NCBI GenBank assembly: GCA_026125795.1
Contig: JAHCKM010000002.1
Coordinates: 1,612,001 to 1,676,000 of the forward strand
DNA length: 64,000 nt
DNA from: Burkholderiaceae bacterium
GTDB lineage: Bacteria > Pseudomonadota > Gammaproteobacteria > Burkholderiales > Burkholderiaceae_C
Reading direction: 5' to 3'
Part shown: in pieces, positions 1-8,522 of the stretch
Layout of the letters: each line of letters starts with the position of its first letter
Numbering within the stretch: position 1 is the stretch's first letter
The notes under the pieces: generated by a model
The model's input: only the letters and a program-made list of their open reading frames with translations
Told to the model about the DNA's origin: nothing
The model's database searches: none
Position numbers and translations under genes: made by a program

Positions 1-1
1 G

Positions 2-706
2 GCCGCGCAGACGCCGCAGATGTTTCGCCTGGGCGCGCTGCGCCAGGCGCTGGCGCGCGCGGGCGACGCGGTCACCGACGAGTCCAGCGCGATCGAGTTC
101 ACCGGACAGCGGCCGAAGCTCGTGATGGGCGACGCTTCGAACATCAAGATCACATGGCCCGAGGACTTTGCGCGCGCACAGGCCTTGTTGGCGCTGGACT
201 CTGGAGATGCATCGATGCAAGCCACCGCGCTGCGCATGGGCGAGGGTTGGGACGTTCATGCGCTGGTCGCCGGCCGGCCGCTGATCCTGGGCGGCGTGAC
301 GATCCCGCACACACACGGGCTGCTCGCGCACTCCGACGGCGACGCGCTGCTGCACGCGATCATCGACGCGCTGTTCGGCGCCGCCGCGCTCGGCGACATC
401 GGGCGTCACTTTCCCGACACCGATGCGCAATTCAAGGGTGCCGATTCGGTGGCCCTGCTCATCGAAGCCGCGAAGCGCGTGCGCGCCGCGGGCTACCAGA
501 TCGTCAACGTCGACTCGACCGTCATCGCCCAGGCGCCGAAGCTCAGCCCACACATCGAGGCGATGCGTGCACGCATCGCCGAAGCGCTCGCGCTCGACCT
601 CACGCGTGTCAACGTCAAGGCCAAGACCGCCGAGAAGATGGGCCCGGTGGGCGAGGGCAGTGCGATCGAGGCGCGCGCGATCTGCCTGCTGCAGGGCGCT
701 TCCTAG
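2..706 (+). CDS. ispDF: Bifunctional IspD-IspF fusion (3' part), MEP isoprenoid pathway
   Basis: The gene enters from the left edge. The first ~60 codons read as the C-terminus of 2-C-methyl-D-erythritol 4-phosphate cytidylyltransferase ([14 protein letters not shown], then the TDESSAIE and [10 protein letters not shown] motifs). The frame then runs without a stop into a complete 2-C-methyl-D-erythritol 2,4-cyclodiphosphate synthase: GEGWDVHAL with metal ligands Asp and His, [17 protein letters not shown], and [14 protein letters not shown] near the end. Both enzymes act in cytosolic isoprenoid precursor synthesis. An internal ATG at 215 has a GGAG sequence 7-10 nt upstream, so separate IspF could also be made. 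Many relatives have two separate genes, so the fusion is notable. A lost stop codon through sequence error cannot be excluded. Confidence 0.9.
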   Translation, partial: AAQTPQMFRLGALRQALARAGDAVTDESSAIEFTGQRPKLVMGDASNIKITWPEDFARAQALLALDSGDASMQATALRMGEGWDVHALVAGRPLILGGVTIPHTHGLLAHSDGDALLHAIIDALFGAAALGDIGRHFPDTDAQFKGADSVALLIEAAKRVRAAGYQIVNVDSTVIAQAPKLSPHIEAMRARIAEALALDLTRVNVKAKTAEKMGPVGEGSAIEARAICLLQGAS

Positions 707-737
707 CGAGCACCGCACGGGGCTTGACCCCGCATGC

Positions 738-2069
738 TCACGGCGCGCGTTTCAGGCGGATATGCGCCACCAATCCGCCATCGGCCGCGTTGTCGAGCTC
801 GAGCGCGCCGCCCATGCGCGCCAGCGCCTTCTCGACGATAGCGAGCCCCAGCCCGGCACCCGTGGCCGCGGTGCGCGCCGCATCGCCGCGAAAGAATGGC
901 GTCGTCAGCTGGTGCATCTTCTCCGGCGCCACGCCGGAGCCGTGATCGCGCACGCTGACGATCACCCACGGGCCGGTGCGCGCGTACGTCACGTGCACGA
1001 GCGCGATGCCGGTGTCGATCGACCGGCCGTAGCGACGCGCGTTTTCAAACAGGTTGGAGAACACGCGGCCGAGTTCGATCTCGTCGGCCATCACCGAGAC
1101 ATCGATCGCCACGCGGTGCTGGATGCGGATCGTGCTCGGGTCGCGAAAGCCCTGCATCTCGCGCTCAATCACCTGCGCCAGGTTCACCGGCTTGAGCTTG
1201 GTGTCGCCCGGCCGCGCGTAGTCCATGAACTTGTCGATGATGGCGTCGAGCTGGTCGATGTCCTGCGCCATGTTGCGCTGCGCCTCGTCGTCGTGCACGC
1301 TCATCTCGGCCTCGAGCCGCAGGCGCGCCAGCGGCGTGCGCAGGTCATGGCTGATGCCGGCCAGCATCACGGCGCGGTCTTCTTCCACCTTGGCGAGCTC
1401 GCGCGCCATGCGGTTGAACCCCATGTTGACCTCGCGGATCTCGCTGGTCATCGTGTTCTCGTCGAGGCGGGAGTCGAACTCGCCCTCGCGGATGCGGCTG
1501 GCGGCGAAGCTGAGTTCGCGCAGCGGCTGGTTGATCAGCCGCGCGATCGCCACCGATCCGAAGATGGTGGCCAAGAGCGCAATCCCGACCCACACGAACC
1601 ACGTGGGGCCGGTGAGGGCGCGCACGCGGCCGAGCTCGGTCTGCAGCCACCAGTTGTCCTTTTCGATGTTGAAGCCGACCCACAAGCCGGGCTGGCCGTT
1701 GACGCTGCGCGCCACGATGGTGTCGGGGCCCAGGCGATGGTGCAGCTCGGACGACACGGCACGCGTGAAGCGGTCCTCCTCGAACGGTTCGAACTTGTCG
1801 CTCGGCTCGTGCGGGGCGATGCGGATCGCCTCCTGGGCGGACAAGGTCTTGACCATCGCGACGCGGTTGATCGCATCCGACGTGCGCAGTGCCGCGCGAG
1901 CGAGGTTCACCAGGCTCGCGATCTGCTGCGCCGCCGACAGCGCGCGCGGCTCGAACTCCAGCGAGCGCAGCGTCCACACCCAGGCCATGATGCCGCTGCC
2001 CAGCAGGATCGCGAGCAGCACGAAGGTGCGCCAGAACAGGCTGAGGGCGACACCTTGCGACCGGGGCAT
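738..2069 (-). CDS. envZ: EnvZ/RisS-type sensor histidine kinase
   Basis: An inner-membrane osmosensor-like kinase of 443 residues. It has an N-terminal membrane segment (about 12-32), a periplasmic loop of ~120 residues, a second membrane segment (about 155-178), and a HAMP linker starting INQPLREL. The DHp motif SHDLRTPLARLR carries the phospho-accepting His. The HATPase shows the N-box (NLFENARRYG) and the G-box (GAGLGLAIVEKAL). It is encoded 111 bp downstream of the OmpR-type regulator and should phosphorylate it. The gap between them contains a 7-bp hairpin at 2114-2132. In Bordetella and relatives this pair is called RisA/RisS. The signal sensed here cannot be read from sequence. Confidence 0.9.
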   Translation of the reverse strand: MPRSQGVALSLFWRTFVLLAILLGSGIMAWVWTLRSLEFEPRALSAAQQIASLVNLARAALRTSDAINRVAMVKTLSAQEAIRIAPHEPSDKFEPFEEDRFTRAVSSELHHRLGPDTIVARSVNGQPGLWVGFNIEKDNWWLQTELGRVRALTGPTWFVWVGIALLATIFGSVAIARLINQPLRELSFAASRIREGEFDSRLDENTMTSEIREVNMGFNRMARELAKVEEDRAVMLAGISHDLRTPLARLRLEAEMSVHDDEAQRNMAQDIDQLDAIIDKFMDYARPGDTKLKPVNLAQVIEREMQGFRDPSTIRIQHRVAIDVSVMADEIELGRVFSNLFENARRYGRSIDTGIALVHVTYARTGPWVIVSVRDHGSGVAPEKMHQLTTPFFRGDAARTAATGAGLGLAIVEKALARMGGALELDNAADGGLVAHIRLKRAP

Positions 2070-2180
2070 GTCAGCGCAACAAGAGGCTCAAAAGGGTGCC
2101 GCGGAAGATACACGACCGGCGCGAGGCCGGTCGGTGTGCTGTGTCGGCGAGACAACGCGGCGCACAGGCCGCGCAACAAG

Positions 2181-2915
2181 TCAGTTCGCGCCGTCGGGCA
2201 CGAACACGTAGCCCACGCCCCAGACGGTCTGGATGTAGCGCGGCTGCGAAGGGTCGCTCTCGATCATCTTGCGCAGACGGCTGATCTGCACGTCGAGGCT
2301 GCGGTCGAACGGCTCGAACTCGCGGCCGCGCGCCAGCTGCGCGAGCTTGTCGCGCGACAGCGGCTGGCGCGGGTGGCGCACCAGCGCCTTGAGCATCGAG
2401 AACTCGCCGGTGGTCAGCGCGATCTGCTCGCCGTTCTTCATCAGGCGTCGCAGCGAAAGATCGAACTCGAACGGGCCGAAGGCCACGGTCTGCGGCTCCT
2501 TCGACGGCGCGCCCGGCGCTTCCATCGCCGGACGGCGGCGCAGCACCGCGTGCACGCGCGCCAGCAGCTCGCGCGGATTGAACGGCTTGGGCAGGTAATC
2601 GTCGGCACCGACCTCGAGGCCGACGATGCGGTCGACGTCCTCGACCTTGGCGGTCAGCATGATGATTGGTGTCACGTCGTTGGCGGCGCGCAGGCGGCGG
2701 CAGATCGACAGCCCGTCTTCGCCCGGCAGCATCAGGTCGAGCACGATCAGGTCGATCGTCTCGCGCGTGAGGATCCGGTTCAGCGCCTTGGCATCCTCGG
2801 CCAGCAGAACCTCAAAGCCCTCCTGCGTCAGATAGCGGCGCAGCAGGTCCCGGATGCGCGCGTCGTCATCGACCACGACGATGCGGTCTGGCCGAGTGTT
2901 GGCGGGCGTATTCAT
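2181..2915 (-). CDS. ompR: OmpR/RisA-type response regulator
   Basis: A 244-residue DNA-binding response regulator. The receiver domain has the acidic pair in VVVDDDARIR, the phospho-acceptor Asp in VLDLMLPGEDG, and the conserved Lys in LPKPFNPREL. A winged-helix OmpR/PhoB domain follows (VAFGPFEFDLSLRRL, then RSLDVQISRLRKMIE and VWGVGYVF). The start was placed at 2915 because GTGGAG lies about 8 nt upstream there. An earlier in-frame ATG at 2978 lacks a ribosome site. It is transcribed ahead of envZ and divergently from the SIMPL gene. An inverted TGTAACA-type repeat in the divergent region may be its own binding site. Confidence 0.92.
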   Translation of the reverse strand: MNTPANTRPDRIVVVDDDARIRDLLRRYLTQEGFEVLLAEDAKALNRILTRETIDLIVLDLMLPGEDGLSICRRLRAANDVTPIIMLTAKVEDVDRIVGLEVGADDYLPKPFNPRELLARVHAVLRRRPAMEAPGAPSKEPQTVAFGPFEFDLSLRRLMKNGEQIALTTGEFSMLKALVRHPRQPLSRDKLAQLARGREFEPFDRSLDVQISRLRKMIESDPSQPRYIQTVWGVGYVFVPDGAN

Positions 2916-2930
2916 CTGCAACTCCACATT

Positions 2931-2995
2931 TGTAACAGCGGCGATTTTGCCGGGGGAGAACCCATGCCAAGGGCCCAAACCGACCCACTGTTACA
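2931..2995. promoter_or_regulatory. Inverted repeat TGTAACAG / CTGTTACA in the ompR promoter region
   Basis: TGTAACAG (2931-2938) and CTGTTACA (2988-2995) form a perfect 8-bp inverted repeat just upstream of ompR, in the divergent gap with the SIMPL gene. GTTACA/TGTAACA elements resemble half-sites reported for OmpR-family regulators. Autoregulation is therefore plausible, but it is inference from one repeat. Confidence 0.35.
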
Positions 2996-3113
2996 TCTAT
3001 TTCGGACCTGCCTTGCCGATCCGTGACGTGGAGCACGGCCGTGCCGGCGAGCCAGACGAAGGCGAAGACCGCGGCACACTGCAAGGCAAACCCGAAACAT
3101 GGAGTTGCTGTTG

Positions 3114-3824
3114 ATGAATCGTTTGTTGTCGAAGACCTTGACGGCTGCATGCGTGGCCACTGTATCGGTGGCGGCACCAGCACAGATGCTGCCGCCACCG
3201 CAAGACGCACTCACGCTGGCGGCCTCGGCTGCCGTCGACGTGCAGTACGACCTGCTCTCGATGACCTTGTCGGCCACGCGAGAAGGCAGCGACGCATCGA
3301 CGGTGCAGTCTCAGCTGCGCCAGGCGATCGACGCGGCGCTCGCCGAGGCGCGCAAGGCCCAGCGTCCAGGGCAGATCGACGTGCGCACCGGTGCGTTCAG
3401 CCTCACACCGCGCTACGGCAACCGCGGCGCAACGATCACCGGCTGGGTCGGCAACGGCGAGGTGGTGCTCGAAGGGCGCGACATGGCGGGCATCGCCGCG
3501 CTCGCCGGCCGCCTGGGCACCGTGACGGTGGCCCGCGTGGGTTACACGCTGGCCCGCGAAACGCGCGAACGCATCGAAGCCGAGGCGGTGGCGCAGGCGA
3601 TCACGCGTTTCCGGGCGCGCGCCGGCGACTATGCCAAGCAGTTCGGCTTCAACGGCTACACGGTGCGCGAGGTCCACATCGGCACCGCCGATCCGGTGAT
3701 CGTGCAGCCGATGTTGCGCCAGCGCATGGTGGCCGCCGAAGCGGCCGACGCGTCGATTCCTGTCGAAGCCGGCAAGGCGACCGTGACGGTGACGGTCAAC
3801 GGCAGCGTGCAGATGACGCGCTAG
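3114..3824 (+). CDS. Periplasmic SIMPL-domain (DUF541) protein
   Basis: A 236-residue exported protein. The N-terminus (MNRLLSKTLTAACVATVSVAAPAQ) is a typical Sec signal peptide cut after an Ala-rich site. The rest reads as a SIMPL/DUF541 domain: a repeated beta-alpha pattern ending in ATVTVTVNGSVQM. The domain is widespread in periplasmic and signalling-associated proteins, and its biochemical role is not settled. The start at 3114 was chosen because GGAG sits 9 nt upstream. An in-frame start at 3099 lacks a ribosome site. It is transcribed divergently from ompR/envZ and converges on bdhA. Confidence 0.82.
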   Translation: MNRLLSKTLTAACVATVSVAAPAQMLPPPQDALTLAASAAVDVQYDLLSMTLSATREGSDASTVQSQLRQAIDAALAEARKAQRPGQIDVRTGAFSLTPRYGNRGATITGWVGNGEVVLEGRDMAGIAALAGRLGTVTVARVGYTLARETRERIEAEAVAQAITRFRARAGDYAKQFGFNGYTVREVHIGTADPVIVQPMLRQRMVAAEAADASIPVEAGKATVTVTVNGSVQMTR

Positions 3825-3854
3825 CGCTTGCCGCCCGCCGACGCGTCGGCACTT

Positions 3855-4625
3855 TCACTGTGCGGCCCAGCCGCCGTCGACGTTCCACGCCACGCCGCGC
3901 ACATTGTCTCCCGCCGGCGAGCACAGGAACACCGCGAGCGCACCGAGCTGCTCGGGCGTGGTGAACTGCAGCGACGGCTGCTTTTCCTGCAGCAGCTGGC
4001 GCTTGGCTTCGGATTCGCTCACGCCGGCTTGCTGGGCGCGTGCGTCGACCTGCTTCTGCACCAGCGGCGTCAACACCCAACCCGGGCAGATCGCATTGCA
4101 TGTGACACCGGTGATCGCGGTCTCGAGCGCCACGCTCTTGGTGAAGCCGACGATGCCGTGTTTGCTGGCGACGTAGGCGGACTTCTCCGCGGACGCGACG
4201 AGGCCGTGCGTCGATGCCACGTTGACGATGCGACCCCAGTTGCGCTTCTTCATGCCCGGCAGCGCGAGGCGCGTGGTGTGGAACGCCGAGCTCAGGTTGA
4301 TCGCGATGATCGCGTCCCAACGTTCGGGGGGAAAGTCCTCGACCTTGGCCACGTGCTGGATGCCGGCGTTGTTCACTAGGATGTCGAGCGCGCCGAATTC
4401 CTGCTCGCAGGCACGCACCATGGCCTCGATCTCGGCCGGCTTGCTCATGTCGGCGCCGTGGTACGACACCCTGACGCCGCGCTCTGCGACGGCGCGTTTG
4501 GCGCTGTCGACATCGCCGAAACCGTTGAGCATCACGTTGGCGCCGTCGCGCGCCAGCGCGAGCGCGATGCCCAGCCCGATGCCGCTGGTCGAGCCGGTGA
4601 CGAGGGCGGTCTTCCCCTTCAACAT
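3855..4625 (-). CDS. bdhA: D-3-hydroxybutyrate dehydrogenase
   Basis: A 256-residue classical short-chain dehydrogenase that interconverts 3-hydroxybutyrate and acetoacetate with NAD, usually in breakdown of polyhydroxybutyrate. The cofactor motif TGSTSGIGLGIA is at the N-terminus. NNAGIQHV, the catalytic Ser in NVASTHG, and YVASKHG supplying the Tyr/Lys pair follow. The segment LVQKQVDARAQQ and the ending WNVDGGWAAQ are characteristic of BdhA. The start at 4625 gives the usual family length and has AGGAC upstream. It is divergent from the hydrolase gene across a 57-bp gap that must contain both promoters. Confidence 0.93.
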   Translation of the reverse strand: MLKGKTALVTGSTSGIGLGIALALARDGANVMLNGFGDVDSAKRAVAERGVRVSYHGADMSKPAEIEAMVRACEQEFGALDILVNNAGIQHVAKVEDFPPERWDAIIAINLSSAFHTTRLALPGMKKRNWGRIVNVASTHGLVASAEKSAYVASKHGIVGFTKSVALETAITGVTCNAICPGWVLTPLVQKQVDARAQQAGVSESEAKRQLLQEKQPSLQFTTPEQLGALAVFLCSPAGDNVRGVAWNVDGGWAAQ

Positions 4626-4682
4626 GGTGGGTCCTTTGTCCTGAGTTGCTACGATCATTATCGATCTGCCTGGAGCACACCC

Positions 4683-5552
4683 GTGACCGAACCCCGCCTG
4701 CATGACGTGCAATGCCTCGACAGCCGCGGGCTGCATCGCATGGCGTATTGGGAGTGGGGCGATGCGTCGAACCCCGCAGTGCTCGTGTGCCTGCACGGGC
4801 TCACGCGCCAGGGGCGCGACTTCGATGCGCTGGCGCGCACCATGCTCGACCGTTACCGCGTCGTGTGCCCCGATGTGGTGGGCCGCGGCCGCTCCGATTG
4901 GCTCAAGGACCCGATGGCCTACGGCTTCCCGCAGTACGTGGGCGACATGGTCACGCTGCTGGCGCGCCTGAACGCGCAGGCGGTGCACATGGTCGGCACG
5001 TCGATGGGCGGATTGATCGCGTTGGGCGTCGCGGCGCTCGACGGCTCACCGGTGAGCAAGCTCGTGCTCAATGACGTCGGTCCGCGGCTCGATCCGGCAG
5101 GCATCGCACGCATCGCCGGCTATGTCGGCCAGGTGCGCCGCTGGAAGACGCTCGATGAAGCGGCCGACGCGCTGTGGGCTATCTCCACCGGCTTCGGGCC
5201 GCACACGCGTGAACAGTGGCTGGTGCTGACCGAGCCGCAGCTCAAACGCGACGGTGACGATCTCGTGCCGCGCAGCGACCCCGACATCGCGCTTCCGTTC
5301 AAGGCGGTGACGCCGGAGATGGCCATGGCCGGCGAAGCGGCCATGTGGCAGGCCTACGATCGCATCCGTTGCCCGACGCTGCTGACGCGCGGCGCGTTGT
5401 CCGATCTGCTGGCGCACGCCACGGCGCGGGAGATGACCACGCGCGGGCCGCGTGCGCGGCTGGTGGAGTTTGCCGGCGTCGGCCACGCGCCCACGCTGGT
5501 GCAGCCGGATCAGGTGCAGGCGATCCGGGAGTTCTTGTTGTCGACGCCATGA
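4683..5552 (+). CDS. Alpha/beta hydrolase
   Basis: A 289-residue alpha/beta-hydrolase-fold enzyme. The oxyanion segment is CLHGLTRQGRDF. The nucleophile elbow is VGTSMGGL, with Ser between Gly residues. An acidic residue lies in RGALSDLL, and the catalytic His is in GVGHAPTL near the C-terminus. Substrate is unknown; esterase or lactonase roles are typical of the family. The start is a GTG at 4683 with GGAG 7 nt upstream. Its stop overlaps the relA start (ATGA), so the two are likely translationally coupled. Whether the hydrolase relates to the stringent response is not evident. Confidence 0.85.
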   Translation: MTEPRLHDVQCLDSRGLHRMAYWEWGDASNPAVLVCLHGLTRQGRDFDALARTMLDRYRVVCPDVVGRGRSDWLKDPMAYGFPQYVGDMVTLLARLNAQAVHMVGTSMGGLIALGVAALDGSPVSKLVLNDVGPRLDPAGIARIAGYVGQVRRWKTLDEAADALWAISTGFGPHTREQWLVLTEPQLKRDGDDLVPRSDPDIALPFKAVTPEMAMAGEAAMWQAYDRIRCPTLLTRGALSDLLAHATAREMTTRGPRARLVEFAGVGHAPTLVQPDQVQAIREFLLSTP

Positions 5553-7834
5553 AGACTGGAGCCTTCGCAACCGCTGCAGAGGCCGCACCGATCGTCCGAT
5601 TGGCGGACGTGCGGGAGAACGATTCATCGGCCTTGCACGGTCCGGTCAGCGTGGCCACGGCGCATGAGACCGACGCGGTGCAGCGCGTGATGCAGGAGGC
5701 CGGCGCGCTGCCGCGCGCCCGTGCGTTTGCCGAGCCGCTGCTGAGCGGCCACGTGCTCGACACGGGCGAGCCGGCGTTGGCGCATGCCGATGGCGTGGCC
5801 GGCATCCTGGAGTCGATCGGTGCTGCGCCCACGCTGCGGGCCGCTGCGTACCTGGTGTACGCGGCCGAGTTCCTGCAGCGCCCCGAGGAGGTGGTGCGCA
5901 ACGCGTTCGGCGATTCGTACGCCGGCCTGGTGGAGTACACACGCAAGCTGGTGGCGGTGCAGCGCGCGGCACGCGAAGCCACGGTGGAGGCCGAGCGTCG
6001 CGAGCTGCAGACCGAACGGGTGCGCAAGATGCTGCTCGCGTTCTCGCGCGACCTGCGCGTGGTGCTGCTCAGGCTCGCTTCGCGCCTGCAGACCTTGCGC
6101 TGGCATGCCGCCGCCCGGCAGCCTTGCGCACCGGCGCTGGCGCTGGAGTCGCAGCAGGTGTTTGCGCCGCTGGCCAACCGCCTGGGCATCTGGCAGATCA
6201 AGTGGGAGTTGGAAGACCTGGCGTTCCGCTTCCTGCAGCCACGCGACTATGCGCGCATCGCGCGCCAGCTTGACGAAACGCGCACGCACCGCGAGCGGGC
6301 GGTGCGCGAGGCCAGCGAGAAACTGCGCGCCGAGTTGGCCGCCGCCGGAATCGAGGCGCAGGTGCAGGGCCGGCCCAAGCACCTGTTCAGCATCTGGAAG
6401 AAGATGCAGGGCAAGGGCGTCGACCTTGGTGCCATCTACGACCTGCGCGCGTTGCGCGTGATCGTCAACGACGTGCGCGACTGTTATGCCGCACTGTCGT
6501 GCGTGCACGCACGCTGGCGTGCCGTGCCCGACCAGTTCGACGACTACATCGCCAGGCCCAAGGCCAACGGCTACCAGTCGCTGCACACGGTGGTGCACGG
6601 CGACGACGGCCAGGTGCTCGAAGTGCAGATCCGCACGCGGGCGATGCACGAGCACGCCGAGTACGGGGTGGCCGCGCACTGGGCCTACAAGGAGGCGGGC
6701 GCGCGCGGCTATGCCGGGGTCAGCGCGGCCGGCGGCTTCGAGGAGCGGGTGGCCCTCGCGCGCAAGGCGGTGCTGCGCCAGTTGCTGGCCTGGGAGCGAG
6801 ATCACGCGGCGCAGGTGGCGCCCGACGGCGCCGGCTTCGACGACCGCATCTTCGTGTTCACGCCGCAGGCCACCGTGATCGAGCTGCCGGCCGGTGCGAC
6901 GCCGGTGGACTTCGCCTACGCGTTGCACACCGACCTCGGCCATCGCTGCCGCGGCGCACGCATCGACGGCACGATGGTGCCGCTGAACACGCCGCTGGCC
7001 AACGGCCAGACCGTCGAAGTGATCTCAGCCAAGGACGGCGGCCCGTCGCTCGACTGGCTCAACACCGAACTGCACTTTCTCAAGAGCCCGCGTGCCCGTG
7101 CCAAGGTGCGCGCATGGTTCAACGCACGTGCGCAGGCCGACACCATCGCTCGCGGGCGCGAGGCGGTTGAAAAGCTGCTGCAGCGCGAGGGCCGCACCGC
7201 GCTCAAGCACGACGAGCTCGCCGCGCGGCTCGGTTTTAAGGGCGCCGATGCGTTGTTCGAGGTGGTGGGCAAGGACGAGTTCTCGCTGCGCACGATCGAG
7301 AACCTGCTCAAGCCGCAGGAGCCGGCACCGGCGCAGGCCGATGCGATCTCGCTTCGCCGTGCGCGCGCCAGCGAAGGCGGCGTGCTGGTGGTGGGCGTGG
7401 AGTCGCTGATGACCAGCCTGGCGCGTTGCTGCCGCCCGGCGCCGCCCGATGCGATCGGCGGGTACGTCACGCGTGGCAAAGGCGTGGCGATCCATCGCAG
7501 CAACTGCACCAACTTTCGCCAGATGCTGCGAGCCAACCCGGAGCGAGCCATTCCGGTCGCATGGGGCGCCAGGCCGGCGCACCGCGAGGCGCTGTATCCG
7601 GTGAAGGTGTGGGTCGAGGCCAGTGAGCGCACCGGGCTGCTGCGCGACATCTCCGAGCTGTTCGCCAAGGAGCGCATGAACGTGACCGCGGTGCAGACGC
7701 AATCGGCCAAGGGCGGGCGCGACGCGCGGGCGCAGATGGAACTCACCGTCGAGGTCGACGATGCGACGCGGCTGCCCGCGGTGCTGGCACAAGTCACCCG
7801 CATCCCGGGTGTGCGCACAGCGCGCCGCCGGTGA
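5549..7834 (+). CDS. relA: GTP pyrophosphokinase RelA, (p)ppGpp synthetase I
   Basis: A 761-residue RelA/SpoT-family protein that makes (p)ppGpp during amino-acid starvation. The N-terminal hydrolase region is degenerate: where an active enzyme has the metal-binding HD pair this protein reads AAYLVYAAEFL, so hydrolase activity should be lost, as in E. coli RelA. The synthetase core follows (RPKHLFSIWKKMQGKG, IYDLRALRVIV, YIARPKANGYQSLHT, EVQIRTRAMHEHAEYG). A TGS domain (RIFVFTPQATVIELPAGATP), a zinc-finger-like segment (SLARCCRPAPPDAIGGYVTRGKG...HRSNC) and a C-terminal ACT domain complete it. The ATG overlaps the hydrolase stop. tRNA-Val follows. Confidence 0.95.
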   Translation: MKTGAFATAAEAAPIVRLADVRENDSSALHGPVSVATAHETDAVQRVMQEAGALPRARAFAEPLLSGHVLDTGEPALAHADGVAGILESIGAAPTLRAAAYLVYAAEFLQRPEEVVRNAFGDSYAGLVEYTRKLVAVQRAAREATVEAERRELQTERVRKMLLAFSRDLRVVLLRLASRLQTLRWHAAARQPCAPALALESQQVFAPLANRLGIWQIKWELEDLAFRFLQPRDYARIARQLDETRTHRERAVREASEKLRAELAAAGIEAQVQGRPKHLFSIWKKMQGKGVDLGAIYDLRALRVIVNDVRDCYAALSCVHARWRAVPDQFDDYIARPKANGYQSLHTVVHGDDGQVLEVQIRTRAMHEHAEYGVAAHWAYKEAGARGYAGVSAAGGFEERVALARKAVLRQLLAWERDHAAQVAPDGAGFDDRIFVFTPQATVIELPAGATPVDFAYALHTDLGHRCRGARIDGTMVPLNTPLANGQTVEVISAKDGGPSLDWLNTELHFLKSPRARAKVRAWFNARAQADTIARGREAVEKLLQREGRTALKHDELAARLGFKGADALFEVVGKDEFSLRTIENLLKPQEPAPAQADAISLRRARASEGGVLVVGVESLMTSLARCCRPAPPDAIGGYVTRGKGVAIHRSNCTNFRQMLRANPERAIPVAWGARPAHREALYPVKVWVEASERTGLLRDISELFAKERMNVTAVQTQSAKGGRDARAQMELTVEVDDATRLPAVLAQVTRIPGVRTARRR

Positions 7835-7847
7835 GCGCGGAGCGCGC

Positions 7848-7856
7848 TGCTAGAAT
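7848..7856 (+). promoter_or_regulatory. Extended -10 promoter element for tRNA-Val
   Basis: TGC-TAGAAT matches an extended -10 box (TGn-TATAAT type) and would start transcription about 5 nt before the tRNA. No convincing -35 box is visible, which is common for extended -10 promoters. Confidence 0.5.
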
Positions 7857-7867
7857 GCCGCCCTCGC

Positions 7868-7944
7868 AGGCGCGTAGCTCAGCTGGTTAGAGCACCACCT
7901 TGACATGGTGGGGGTCGGTGGTTCGAGTCCACTCGCGCCTACCA
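7868..7944 (+). tRNA. tRNA-Val (anticodon GAC)
   Basis: A full 77-nt cloverleaf with encoded CCA. The acceptor stem AGGCGCG pairs with CGCGCCT. The D arm contains AGCTGGTTA. The anticodon stem CCACC/GGTGG encloses TTGACAT, giving anticodon GAC. The T loop is TTCGAGT. It follows relA by about 33 bp and has its own extended -10 element. Confidence 0.97.
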
Positions 7945-8171
7945 GCTTGCGCAGGAACGAGATCCATTGCGGGTCGCCGTTTCTTGCAGAGTGCGGCGTC
8001 CGCGCATCTTGGTGCCGCCATCGACGCTTCACCGCCGCCCCCAGGGCATGGCTCCGGTACCGTGGTCGCAAAGCCACGCGGCGGCCGGAGGCCCTTTAGG
8101 GCCAACCGCGACGAAAACCTCGGGGAAACGGCTCCAACGCGACCGCGGTGTCGCGGCGACGGCTGATTGAC

Positions 8172-8453
8172 ATGCGTTCATGGTTCGCATCGCGCTGGCG
8201 CAGCCAGATTCCGGCCGCACGATTGGTCTGGCACGACATGTGGCTGGTGGGCACCTTGGTCAACCTGGCGGCCAGCGTGTCGGCCCTGATCCTCTACGCC
8301 AGGGGGCTCGGCGCGGTGCTCGCGATGACCTTGCACTTCGCCACGCTGCCGTACAACGCGTTCCTGGTGGCCTGCCTGTGGCGACACCCCTCTCGCACGA
8401 CGCTTCAGATTCTCCTGGCGCTGCTTTGGTTCGGTGCCATGGCTGTTGTGTGA
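8172..8453 (+). CDS. Small integral membrane protein, unknown function
   Basis: A 93-residue protein with a basic N-terminus (MRSWFASRWRSQ) and three hydrophobic stretches that look like membrane helices: about residues 22-42 (MWLVGTLVNLAASVSALIL), 47-68 and 77-93. No family was recognised. The start at 8172 was preferred over 8148 because it begins directly before the amphipathic basic segment. There is no strong ribosome site, and the gap 7945-8171 before it shows nothing else recognisable. Coding is supported by the consistent hydrophobic pattern. Confidence 0.6.
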   Translation: MRSWFASRWRSQIPAARLVWHDMWLVGTLVNLAASVSALILYARGLGAVLAMTLHFATLPYNAFLVACLWRHPSRTTLQILLALLWFGAMAVV

Positions 8454-8522
8454 TGAGGTGGCCTGTGGATGGAAGCGGCGCGCTCCAAGCTGCCGCCGGC
8501 TGAGCTCGAGACGCCTGCGGGC

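Noticed and set aside
423-3026. 867-residue frame across ispF, envZ and ompR
   Set aside because: It overlaps three genes with clear families and encodes Arg/His-rich text. A shadow.
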